A stretch of 64,000 bases of DNA from Streptococcus mitis (GTDB lineage: Bacteria > Bacillota > Bacilli > Lactobacillales > Streptococcaceae). Where the stretch lies: the NCBI GenBank assembly GCA_001560895.1, contig CP014326.1:1562001-1626000 (forward strand), given 5' to 3'. This document shows positions 51,735 through 61,800 of this stretch, piece after piece. Under the pieces are notes generated by a model. That model saw only the letters and a list, made by a program, of their open reading frames with translations, was not told the origin of the DNA and made no database searches. The position numbers and the translations under genes were made by a program. How positions within the stretch are numbered: position 1 is the stretch's first letter; every line of letters starts with the position of its first letter.

Positions 51735-52322
51735 TCACAATTTTTCTAAGATTGCATCCCAAGCTTGATCCATCCCTGCCTTGCTGACAGATGAAAAGAG
51801 GATAAAGTCGTCACTTGGGTCAAAGTTTAATTTCTTTTTGATTGCTGATTCATGCTTGTTCCACTTACCACGAGGAATCTTGTCTGCCTTAGTCGCAACG
51901 ATGATAACCGGAATCTCATAATACTTGAGAAATTCGTACATCTGCACATCATCTGCTGACGGATCATGACGAAGGTCAACTAAACTGACAACTGCACGGA
52001 GATTTTCCCGAGTTGTTAGGTACTCCTCAATCATGCGCCCCCACTTTTCACGTTCCTTTTTGGAAACGCGGGCATAGCCATAACCAGGCACATCCACAAA
52101 GCGCATCTTGTCGTCGATATTGAAGAAGTTGAGAAGCTGAGTTTTCCCAGGTTTACCTGATGTACGAGCCAGATTCTTACGGTTGAGCATGGTATTGATA
52201 AAGCTAGATTTACCAACATTAGAACGCCCTGCTAGGGCAATCTCTGGCAGTTCATCCTGCGGATAGTGGGATTTATTCGCCGCACTGAGTAAGATTTCAG
52301 CATTGTGTGTATTGATTTCCAT
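51735..52322 (-). CDS. engB: Ribosome biogenesis GTPase EngB (YsxC)
   Basis: 195 residues from ATG 52322 with GAGG five bases upstream; a GTG two codons earlier lies in the ribosome site and is less likely. G1 [10 protein letters not shown]3 DVPGYGYA, G4 TKADK and G5 SSVSK are intact. It is essential for assembly of the 50S subunit. It follows clpX by 8 bp, a very conserved pair. Confidence 0.95.
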   Translation of the reverse strand: MEINTHNAEILLSAANKSHYPQDELPEIALAGRSNVGKSSFINTMLNRKNLARTSGKPGKTQLLNFFNIDDKMRFVDVPGYGYARVSKKEREKWGRMIEEYLTTRENLRAVVSLVDLRHDPSADDVQMYEFLKYYEIPVIIVATKADKIPRGKWNKHESAIKKKLNFDPSDDFILFSSVSKAGMDQAWDAILEKL

Positions 52323-52330
52323 AGTCACCT

Positions 52331-53563
52331 CTAGGCTGTTTCCAAGATTGGTTTATCCGTTCCATCGACAGCTTCTTTAGTGATGCGGACCAATTTCACA
52401 TTTTCCTGACTCGGTACTTCAAACATAACATCCAGCATGGTTTCTTCGATAATCGAGCGTAGTCCACGCGCTCCTGTCTTGCGTTCGATAGCTTTATTAG
52501 CAATTTCTTGAAGGGCTTCATCATCAAATTCCAACTCAACATCATCATAAGACAGCAAGGTCTGGTATTGTTTGACCAAGGCATTTCTTGGCTCTTTCAA
52601 GATACGAACCAAGTCATCGACCGTCAATTGCTCAAGAGCTGCAAAGACAGGCAAGCGTCCAATCAACTCAGGAATAATCCCGAATTTTTGAATATCTTCT
52701 GCGATGATTTCCTGCATGTAAGAGCTGTTTTCGTCAATTGCCTTGTTATTTTGACCAAATCCGATGACTTTTTCACCCAGACGCTGTTTGACAATTTCTT
52801 CAATACCATCAAAGGCACCACCCACGATGAAGAGGATATTTTTGGTATCCACTTGAATCATCTCTTGTTGTGGATGCTTGCGTCCACCTTGAGGCGGTAC
52901 GCTGGCAACAGTTCCCTCGATAATCTTAAGAAGGGCTTGTTGCACTCCTTCACCAGAAACGTCACGTGTGATAGACACGTTCTCGCTCTTCTTAGCAATC
53001 TTGTCAATTTCATCCACGTAGATAATCCCACGTTCTGCACGTTCGATGTTAAAGTCAGCAGCCTGCAAGAGTTTAAGGAGGATATTTTCCACGTCCTCGC
53101 CCACATAACCAGCCTCCGTAAGAGCTGTCGCGTCCGCAATCGCAAAAGGCACGTTCAAACTCTTCGCCAAGGTCTGGGCAAGGAAAGTTTTCCCTGAACC
53201 AGTTGGGCCAATCATCAAGATGTTTGATTTCTGCAAATCCACATCATCTGACTCTTCACGCGTATCGTGAAAATTGATGCGTTTGTAGTGGTTGTAAACT
53301 GCCACTGCCAAGGCACGTTTGGCACGATCTTGACCGATTACATAATGGTTCAAGATATGGAGGAGTTCGATTGGTTTTGGTACCTCAGACAAGTCTGCCA
53401 AGACTTCCTCAGCCAACTCCTCTCGAATGATTTCCTGGGCTAACTCCACACATTCATTACAGATAAAGGCGTTGTTCCCAGCGATTATTTTTTGTACTTC
53501 TTCTTGGCTTTTGCCACAAAATGAGCAATAAACCATCATATCATTATTCCTAGTTGTAGGCAT
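52331..53563 (-). CDS. clpX: ATP-dependent Clp protease ATP-binding subunit ClpX
   Basis: 410 residues. N-terminal C4 zinc finger (CSFCGKSQ...CNEC), Walker [11 protein letters not shown], Walker [11 protein letters not shown], sensor regions and the IGF-type loop (KVIGFGQN) that docks ClpP. It unfolds substrates for ClpP and is essential in pneumococcus. Start at 53563 has AAGGAA close by. Confidence 0.96.
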   Translation of the reverse strand: MPTTRNNDMMVYCSFCGKSQEEVQKIIAGNNAFICNECVELAQEIIREELAEEVLADLSEVPKPIELLHILNHYVIGQDRAKRALAVAVYNHYKRINFHDTREESDDVDLQKSNILMIGPTGSGKTFLAQTLAKSLNVPFAIADATALTEAGYVGEDVENILLKLLQAADFNIERAERGIIYVDEIDKIAKKSENVSITRDVSGEGVQQALLKIIEGTVASVPPQGGRKHPQQEMIQVDTKNILFIVGGAFDGIEEIVKQRLGEKVIGFGQNNKAIDENSSYMQEIIAEDIQKFGIIPELIGRLPVFAALEQLTVDDLVRILKEPRNALVKQYQTLLSYDDVELEFDDEALQEIANKAIERKTGARGLRSIIEETMLDVMFEVPSQENVKLVRITKEAVDGTDKPILETA

Positions 53564-53599
53564 GATTTCCTTCCGTTCTATTCTATACTGTCATTCTAT

Positions 53600-53770
53600 C
53601 TAAAATAAGGTCATGTAAAAAGCATGGACACTATTGACCAAATTGGTAAAGGCATTTAACCAGAGCAGGACAGAAAGTCCATAACGCTTTTTACGAAAAG
53701 CCTGTGCTCCTGCAAGCAAGCAGACCAAACACAGCATGGCTGTGAAAAAACCAAATATACTACGTTCCAT
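53600..53770 (-). CDS. Small membrane protein of unknown function between folA and clpX (56 residues)
   Basis: The frame begins [20 protein letters not shown] and ends HAFYMTLF. It has two hydrophobic stretches (about 5-24 and 32-50) around a basic RKKR turn. Its ATG overlaps the folA stop (TAATG), strong evidence for translational coupling. A gene of this kind between folA and clpX is, as I recall, also annotated in pneumococcus. The function is not known. Confidence 0.75.
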   Translation of the reverse strand: MERSIFGFFTAMLCLVCLLAGAQAFRKKRYGLSVLLWLNAFTNLVNSVHAFYMTLF

Positions 53771-54276
53771 TAGACTTCCTTTCTCTTGCGGTATTGGATG
53801 GTAAAATCATAAGGATTTTTCTCATCTTTGGCATAGGATTTGCTTGAAACTGTCTCAAAAAGAGATAAGTCAAACTCCTCAGGGAAATAGGTATCTCCCT
53901 CCACCCGAGCATGAATTTGAGTCACAATTACTTCGTCCAAATAGGGTTCAAAAGCCTGAAAAATCTGCTTTCCACCAAGAATATAGAGATTCTTTTCTTG
54001 AGCCTGATACCAGTCCAAGACAGACTGGACATCATGAAAAGTAGCAACTCCATCTATCTTTTCTTCCGGGTTACGTGTCAAAATCAAGATTTCACGTTTT
54101 GGAAGCAAGCGGCGTTCCATCCCATCAAAGGTCACACGCCCCATCAAGATAGCATGATTCAGAGTTGTTTCTTTAAAGTGTTGCAGTTCTGCTGGCAAAT
54201 GCCAAGGCAGACGATTGTCCTTACCAATCACACCCTCTTCATCCTGGGCCCAAATAGCTACGATTTTTTTAGTCAT
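53770..54276 (-). CDS. folA: Dihydrofolate reductase, allele with trimethoprim-resistance substitutions
   Basis: 168 residues, complete: [37 protein letters not shown] and [10 protein letters not shown] form the folate and NADPH sites. It reduces dihydrofolate to tetrahydrofolate. Compared with the susceptible pneumococcal sequence as I recall it, it has Asp20, His81, Ala92, Leu100, Gln120, Phe135 and Ser147. These match substitutions reported in trimethoprim-resistant isolates, with Ile100Leu the decisive one. Pro70 is unchanged. Resistance is therefore predicted, not shown. The gene leads folA-orf56-clpX. Confidence 0.95.
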   Translation of the reverse strand: MTKKIVAIWAQDEEGVIGKDNRLPWHLPAELQHFKETTLNHAILMGRVTFDGMERRLLPKREILILTRNPEEKIDGVATFHDVQSVLDWYQAQEKNLYILGGKQIFQAFEPYLDEVIVTQIHARVEGDTYFPEEFDLSLFETVSSKSYAKDEKNPYDFTIQYRKRKEV

Positions 54277-54355
54277 GCTTCCATCCTTTTCACTGATAGT
54301 ACTATTTTATCAAAAAACTCAAAAAAAGACTGGTTTGGAATAGCTTACAGAATAG

Positions 54356-54386
54356 AAAAAATCTGTAAGAAATTTCCTACAGATTT
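54356..54386 (-). terminator. Terminator of dpr
   Basis: Minus strand AAATCTGTA (from 54386), 10-base loop, TACAGATTT, then TTTTT; the hairpin lies 19 bp past the dpr stop codon. Confidence 0.85.
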
Positions 54387-54405
54387 ATATATTTTCTATT
54401 GTTTC

Positions 54406-54924
54406 TTACAAACCAGGTGCTTGTCCTAATTCTGCCGCAAGCATCCAGACTGTTTTTTCAAGGTCAGCCTTAGCTCCAACAAAGATATCATTGGTTACAT
54501 CATCGCCTTCTTTATCTGTCACATCCAAAGCTTCTTGGAAAAGCGTGATGAGGTAACGATAAATTTCAAGGACACGTTCCAAACTTTCTTCTACATTGCG
54601 GAACTCTCCAACTTCTTCTTCGATTTCACTGTTTTGAAGGAACTCTGTCAATGTAGAGAATGGGCTACCTCCGAGTGTAATCAATCGTTCGCTGATTTCA
54701 TCTAAATGACCATCAAGAGCATCCATGTACTCATCCATTTTTGGATGCCATACAAGGAAACCACGACCACGCATGTACCAGTGCACTTGGTGCAATGCCA
54801 CATGGGCTACATACAAATCAGCAACAGCTTGATTCAATACTTCCTTTGTTTTTGCCAATGCTACTGGCGCTGTTTTTGTTAATGATGCTACATCTTTTAC
54901 TGCTTCTTTTTTCAATTCTACCAT
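54406..54924 (-). CDS. dpr: Dps-like iron-storage peroxide resistance protein Dpr
   Basis: 172 residues from ATG 54924. This start is chosen over 54942 because GAGG lies eight bases before it and the result matches the length I recall for pneumococcal Dpr. The ferroxidase site at the subunit interface is visible in [40 protein letters not shown] (His, Asp and Glu ligands). The dodecamer stores iron and suppresses Fenton chemistry, important in hydrogen-peroxide-producing streptococci. It is monocistronic with its own promoter, terminator and operator-like palindrome. Confidence 0.95.
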   Translation of the reverse strand: MVELKKEAVKDVASLTKTAPVALAKTKEVLNQAVADLYVAHVALHQVHWYMRGRGFLVWHPKMDEYMDALDGHLDEISERLITLGGSPFSTLTEFLQNSEIEEEVGEFRNVEESLERVLEIYRYLITLFQEALDVTDKEGDDVTNDIFVGAKADLEKTVWMLAAELGQAPGL

Positions 54925-54974
54925 TTTCTTTACCTCATTCATTATTTTTTGTAACCACTTCTTAATGATTACTA

Positions 54975-55007
54975 CCTTAGTATACTACTAAGGAAAACAA
55001 ATAGCAA
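54975..55007 (-). promoter_or_regulatory. dpr promoter with overlapping perfect palindrome
   Basis: Minus strand TTGCTA (55002-55007), 17-base spacer, TATACT (54979-54984). CCTTAGTA-TAC-TACTAAGG (54975-54993) is a perfect 8-bp inverted repeat that covers the -10. This layout is typical of a repressor operator; the regulator is unknown. Confidence 0.75.
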
Positions 55008-55437
55008 GTCAAATGAACCACATGAGAAAAGTTGCAATAGACTGATAATTTAAGAATTTTTTTAGAATAAAACACAGTCCCTTTACACATTTCTTAACTG
55101 CGACAAAATAAAGAAAAAAGAGAATACAAATTTATTGAAGACTGAAAATATAAGCTCTTTTGAGGCAACAAGTTTCTGTACAAATTTATAAAGTGTATGG
55201 ATTGAATTCCACCGATATCATTATAATGATTAATACTACCATGACTCTTATAAAAGTATCTGATACGCAAAATAAAAAAGAACATAAATTCCTATTTCGT
55301 TATAGATTGTGGTAAAAACTCTTTCACTACTTTCCTAAAATACAGTCGCATCCATAAGAGCTATTAAATTGTAAAGTGCATTCTTGAACTACGATATTTC
55401 TTAAATAAACTATCAACAAAAAATGTATTTTTATTTT
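55008..55437. other. AT-rich gap without a recognisable gene
   Basis: No intact gene is supported. A 63-codon frame at 55094-55285 has no ribosome site or recognisable domain. The DNA may be decayed coding sequence next to the metalloprotease gene. Confidence 0.5.
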
Positions 55438-55546
55438 ATAGTAGATTGAAATAAAATGTGAACAAGTTGATTGAGAAATTCAAACTGATTTTTCATAATA
55501 TTTTATAAACTAATTTGTCCCGCTATTGATTCAACTAACTATACTA
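55438..55546. repeat. RUP-like small mobile repeat
   Basis: About 108 bp, bounded by ATAGTAGATTGAA on the left and TTCAACTAACTATACTA on the right, which form an imperfect terminal inverted repeat ending in TA. Size and TA ends fit the 107-bp RUP of pneumococcus, but I cannot compare it with the consensus. Confidence 0.4.
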
Positions 55547-55816
55547 CCAAAATTTCAAACAACACAAGAACGACCTTCCCCCTCTTGAAATGAGGAACAA
55601 GGCCGTTGCTTAATTTTTTATTATTTCATCATTCGCTTTATAGAAAACTGTTTTCTTCTAGAGATTTCATTTTTAGGAAACTTTTTAGCTAATGCTTTTT
55701 CTCATCAGTCATTCCATGGCGCTCTTATCCATCACAGTCTCGATAGATCTCAGATACTCATCACTTAAAAACTGAGAAAACTACCATAAAATTTAATTGA
55801 AGAAACATAAGATTCC
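55547..55816. other. 3' flank of the metalloprotease gene
   Basis: Holds an imperfect hairpin (AACGGCCTTG... AAGGTCGTT, about 55572-55611) that could end the metalloprotease transcript on the minus strand, though its T-run is weak. No gene is seen. Confidence 0.35.
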
Positions 55817-58800
55817 TTATTTCTTAAATATAGACTGTCTGAAATCATCTGTCTCACGAAGATAAGCATTATATATCTTCTTCTTGAGCAGGTTGACCCA
55901 GCTAGCATCAACGCGGCTGGTAGCATTGGTAATGTTACCTACATCCTCTGCTACTGCTTCATCCATCAGTTTCTGCATCTGTGCGTAAGAACGAATAGTT
56001 ACTTTCTTAGTACTATTTGGATTTCTAAGTTCGTACTCAATAGTGATCGGCTTGAGCTTGGTCAGCTGATCAATCCGCTCCTTATACATAGCCTTCTTGA
56101 AAGCTACCCAAGAGTCATATTCGCCTTTAAATACATTTTCCAGGACTTTTTGGTCTGTCACTAGACCTACATCCCTTCCGGACCATCCATCCCACGTTTT
56201 CTTACCTTCATCAAAGGCTTCCTTAGAGTACTTACCAGAAACATAAGGAACAAATCCTTCATGATATCCCTTGGCTGCCAGTAACTCATAAGCCGTGCGG
56301 CGGAACATGACATCACCCGGCGCTCCATTTGGATTGCTCAAAGCTGAGTAGATTGGTGAGAAGAGGCTGAGACTGAGGTAGCCATTCCGTCCATATTTAC
56401 CATTGTCCTTGTTCTCTCGACGTGTGATTATATCATTCTCAATCAAAGAATAGAAACTAGTTAGCTGCTTAATTTCCTCTGCAGTGAAGGTTCGTGTCTG
56501 GTTACCAGCATGGGTCTCATTACCATACTTATCTGTAATATAGTAATTTTCCATCTTTCTGAACCACTGAAGCTTAGCATCATCACTCTGCTTAAGCATA
56601 GAAGTACCTTCTAAGTAATCGAGTGTATAGATCATATCAAACATACCATGAACATAGTGTTGCAAGTCTGCTGCATTTTGAACACGCTCTTTGAAATTAT
56701 ACGTATGCATCCGTGTCTTAGAATCTTTATCCACCTTGAAGAGGGTATTAAGAGTAATAGTTGGCTCGTCAGGAGTTGGAGTAGATTGCAAGAGTCCTCG
56801 AGCATAGAGTTCAGCTCCCAGACCTTCACGACGACCATTTCCCTCAAAGTAGATGCCGCCGTCAGAGTTATGGGTCATTTCATGCGTATAAACAGAGTTA
56901 CCATAGTCTTCCAATAAACGAGCGGCGTCAAAGTGGGTTACACTTCCTGTAGCATAGGCATTGTAGCCCTTGCTTGGATACCACTTGCCTGCTGGTCCAA
57001 AGAACTCCTGCATAGCTAGCGATTTCTTATCATTAGCTGGAGCCCAATATCTTTGACCAGTCCTATCTTTCATTAGGAATCCATCGTAAACTAGTACGGA
57101 ACGGAAAAGCTTGTCCCTGCTTTCTGGACTTAGAATCTTGTACCAGAAATCATAATGATCGCGCTGATACTCAGCTGATTTTCTAACTCTATCTTCTACG
57201 TATTCTACCAACTCTGCATCTGTCCTTACCTTACCATCGACAACATCTCGGTAACGATCATAAGCACCCATGGAGATGGTGGACATATTGGAGATAACAT
57301 AGACACCCTTCTCACTCATAGTCAAGAGTGGTAGAAGCATGCCCTTATATTCCCAATTATCAGCAGTGATCTTATCATAAACGCCGACAGAATACTTACT
57401 CTTGCCTTCAGCTGTATCCTGAAGTTTTCTAGCCTCTGCTATATCTGACTTAGACTCTACGATATAAGCTTTTGTATTGGTCTTGAGCCATTCATTATTT
57501 GTCTTGTATGGCAAGAAGATTTGACGGTAATTTTCCAAATAATTGAAAAGTCCACGCTTACCAGTCGCTTCAGAGAGCGAAGCATCATAAGCTAAATGAT
57601 TGTTCTTAGCTTTAAGATTATTCATTCCTGACTGACCTAGTGAAATAATGGTATCTATCGTTGAAGCACTATGATTGCCAAAGAAATCAAACTTATAAGC
57701 AGATAAATCTTTGACATTAATATTATCATAATTAATATTATACCAACGGTTAAGATAGGTAAGCCCAAGCAAGAAGGCTTCCTTATTGGCTGTAATCTTA
57801 TGAGCTACATAGTCAGCCACAACATTGCCTTCAGTATTGATTGACTTATCCATAGCCAGAACTTTGCGTAACTCTTCTGAGAGCTTGGTCTTGACTTGTT
57901 CAAAGGATGTATCAAGATAAAGATCATCCAAGGAAGTGTCAGCATTTACACCTAAAACAGTTCGCATGGCTGGTGAGTCAAGAACTACCTTATTCAACTC
58001 TGGCAGTACTTGATTCAGAACTCTGCTATAGTCTGATAAGAAAGCTTCAGGTGTATAAAGGAGATCTAAGCCATTTACACTGTATTCTGCAATTGCTTGG
58101 TTCTTAAACTCTCCTTTATAAGTCAAATTCAGGTAATCAACCGTATTATCCTCGAAGTGTAACATCAAACGGTCAATAGATGCCTTATTGCTATTAATAT
58201 CAGTGATAATCTGGTCACCTTTCATCGGAACAACATCCAACAAATATTCTGTATTGAGCTTATGATGATCTGGGAGTTTATTTCCATAGCTAATGATTGT
58301 CTCCTTGTTATAGAACGGAAGGAGTTTTTCCATATTGGAATAAGCTATTAAACGATTTTCTCGAGCATTCTTCTCTTGAGCATAGTTAACAGAATAAAGG
58401 TTAAGATTCGTATCCTCTAGATTTGTCGTAATATCTAAACTAGCTAGCTTCTCTTCTGCCTCGTTCAGAGTCAGTGTTGAAGTGACAAACTTGTCATTTT
58501 CCAGTGTTTGATTTCCTTCAACAGCATAAGCTTCTGTAATACGATCATTATTGTAAGCTTGATCTCCAGAAATACTATAAACATTCGTACCACTAATATT
58601 ACTGATAACATTGTCAACCAAGCCATTGAAGTAATTGGATCCTACGATACCGCCAATCTGACCATTCTTAGTAGTATTTTGAATCTTTCCAGTTACATAA
58701 GAACGACTGATACGGGCATTGTTCTCCAAACGACCGACCAAACCGCCGAATCGTTGGTTGTTGGCTCTAGCGCCTGCTAAGATGGTCACATCTGCTCTGC

Positions 58801-61800
58801 TTTGACTGAGCAAGGAATCTCCTCCCTTAAGGTTAGCAACCAAACCACCAACATTATATTCTTTGCCCTGTTTCTCGTTTGCCTGGATGACACCAGTGAA
58901 GGAACTGTTGGAAATTTGTGTGTTTGTAGCACTAACAACCAGTCCTGCCACATTAGAAGCATTGCCTATCACCGATACTTTACCTTGGACAGAAACATCT
59001 GTAATTCGAGCATTTTCTGCACTCCGAGCTAAGGCAGCAGAGTCATAGCTACCCACAATATTGACATCCTTCAAATCTATACCAGAAACAGAAGAACCAC
59101 TCTTGAGGTTTTCGAACAAAGGCTTAGCTAGATTATAGATAGCATACTGCTTACCATTATGATTTCCAGTCAGACTGCCTGTGAAGTTCCCTCTGAGATA
59201 GACATAATCCGCAGGTGCCAGACTAACCTCACTAGCATCCAAATCAGCTCCCAAAACATAATTACTAGCCATATTTTTCTTCATAGCATCTATCAATCCA
59301 GAAAAGCTAGTGTAAACATTTTGCTGACTAGAAACTGATTTACTAATATAGAAGTCGTAGCCAGACTTGTAGCCTGTCTCACCTTCTTGAACAAGCTCAG
59401 GCAACGAGACTGTTACCCTATAAACATCTTTTCCGTCTTTTTGGATTTCAGAAATACTATGAACTGGGAGAAGCATTTCCTTAGCTTCACTTGATTTGAC
59501 TTTGACAAAGTAGTTTGACAGATCTTTAGGCATGGAACTCATTGATACCAATCGCTTATATTGGCCATTATCTTTACTGTAAAACTCAACTGAATCAACA
59601 TCTCGGAAAGAGATCTTCTTATATTCTAACTCAAAGTCACGACTGTCTGTTTCAAACTCAGTGAAACTACCATTGTCCAGTTCATAGGTCAGCTTGGTTT
59701 TCAAAGTATAAGCTGTGTAGTAATCCAACTCTCCAATTTTTAGACTATCATCGAAATTAGTGATTGGAAGAGTACGAACAAGCTTATCCCCCTGATATAA
59801 TTCTGCAATAGCTGAACGGAAGGACTTTGTTTGGTCTTCCAATCTATATTGGACCGTAACCGACTTATCATCTGCATTTTCAGTCAGACTTAGAATCGAA
59901 ACTGTTGGCTTGACTTTCGGCACTCCATTGAGTGCTTCTTTAGCGGCTTGCAGACTAGCAAGAACTTGGTTGACTTGTACTTGTGTAGCCGTTTGACTAT
60001 TTAGAACTATTTCTGACTTAGCCAATTGCTCTATATAAACTGTCTTCTTATCTGAATCAGCATTCTTATATTTAGCAGAAGTTTTAACAGTGACATTTAA
60101 ATCGTACTCAGTCTGAAGAGCCGTTTTGACAACCTCAAGACCGCTTAATTGCGCCTTAGCCTGTTTGATTTGTTCCACCAGTTGATTGATTTCTGCTTGA
60201 CTGGCTTGGGATTGAGTAAGAATCGCCTGAGCTGCCATCAATGCAGAATCATAGTTAGATTGATGACTTTGATCATCATTGAAATAACGTGCCTCTGCTT
60301 TAATTTGAGTTGCTTCTGTCAATAAATTATGCAGTGTAATTAAGTCGAACTCTTCTAAAGAAGCTGCTTGCGGTGCATCATTCGGAACCATAGCCGGCTT
60401 AGCTGTTCCAACTTTAACAACCTGGGTAACTGGGGATAAGGTCTCCTCATTTGACAACTCTTGACGGTCAATTTCCTGGCCATTAGAGCTGTAGATACGG
60501 GTCTTAATCCTACGTTCACCTTGAACTCCTGGTGTTACAATATTACGACTGCCTTGAACAAGTTCGTCCGTTTCTTCTTCACGAACTGCGAAGTTGATTT
60601 TATCTACTCGAATTTCGTCAGTGAAGGTTAACGGGTACTCTAGAAGAGATTCTGCTGTCGGTGATTCATTCGGAATCATAGTCGGCTTAGCTGTTCCAAC
60701 TTTAACAACCTGGGTAACTGGGGATAAGGTCTCCTCATTTGACAACTCTTGACGGTCAATTTCCTGACCATTAGAGCTGTAGATACGGGTCTTAATCCTA
60801 CGCTCACCTGGAACTCCCGGGGTTACAATATTACGAGCGCCTTGAACCAGTTCGTCCGTTTCTTCTTCACGAACTGTGAAGTTGATTTTATCTACCCGAA
60901 CTTCGTCGGTGAAGGTTAACGGGTACTCTGGAAGAGATTCTGCTATCGGTGATTCATTCGGAATCATAGTCGGCTTAGCTGTTCCAACTTTAACAACCTG
61001 GGTAACTGGGGATAAGGTCTCCTCATTTGACAACTCTTGACGGTCAATTTCCTGACCATTAGAACTGTAGATACGGGTCTTAATCCTACGCTCACCTGGA
61101 ACTCCCGGGGTTACGATGTTACGACTGCCTTGAACAAGTTCATCCGTTTCTTCTTCACGAACTGCGAAGTTGATTTGCTCTACCCGAACTTCGTCGGTGA
61201 AGGTTAACGGGTACTCTGGAAGAGATCCTACTTTCGGTGCATCATTCGGAACCATGGTCGGCTTAGCTGTTCCAACTTTAACAACCTGGGTAACTGGGGA
61301 TAAGGTCTCCTCATTTGACAACTCCTGACGGTCAATTTCCTGGCCATTAGAGCTGTAGATACGGGTCTTAATCCTACGCTCACCTGGAACTCCCGGGGTT
61401 ACAATATTACGACTGCCTTGAACAAGTTCGTCCGTTTCTTCTTCACGAACTGTGAAGTTGATTTTCTCTACCCGAACTTCGTCGGTGAAGGTTAACGGGT
61501 ACTCTGGAAGAGATTCTGCTGTCGGTGATTCATTCGGAATCATAGTCGGCTTAGCTGTTCCAACTTTAACAACCTGGGTAACTGGGGATAAGGTCTCCTC
61601 ATTTGACAACTCTTGACGGTCAATTTCCTGACCATTAGAGCTGTAGATACGGGTCTTAATCGTACGCTCGCCTTGAACTCCCGGGGTTGCGATGTTACGA
61701 GTGCCTTCTGTAATCTCATCTGTATACAGCTCGACGATAGAAAAATCTATCTTTTCCATTCTGATAATGTCATTTATACTGAATTTCAACTCTGGAACTT

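Noticed and set aside
52508..53197. 229-codon plus-strand frame opposite clpX
   Set aside because: No ribosome site or domain; clpX on the other strand is certain.
55094..55285. 63-codon minus-strand frame in the gap after dpr
   Set aside because: No Shine-Dalgarno, no recognised domain, AT-rich chance frame.
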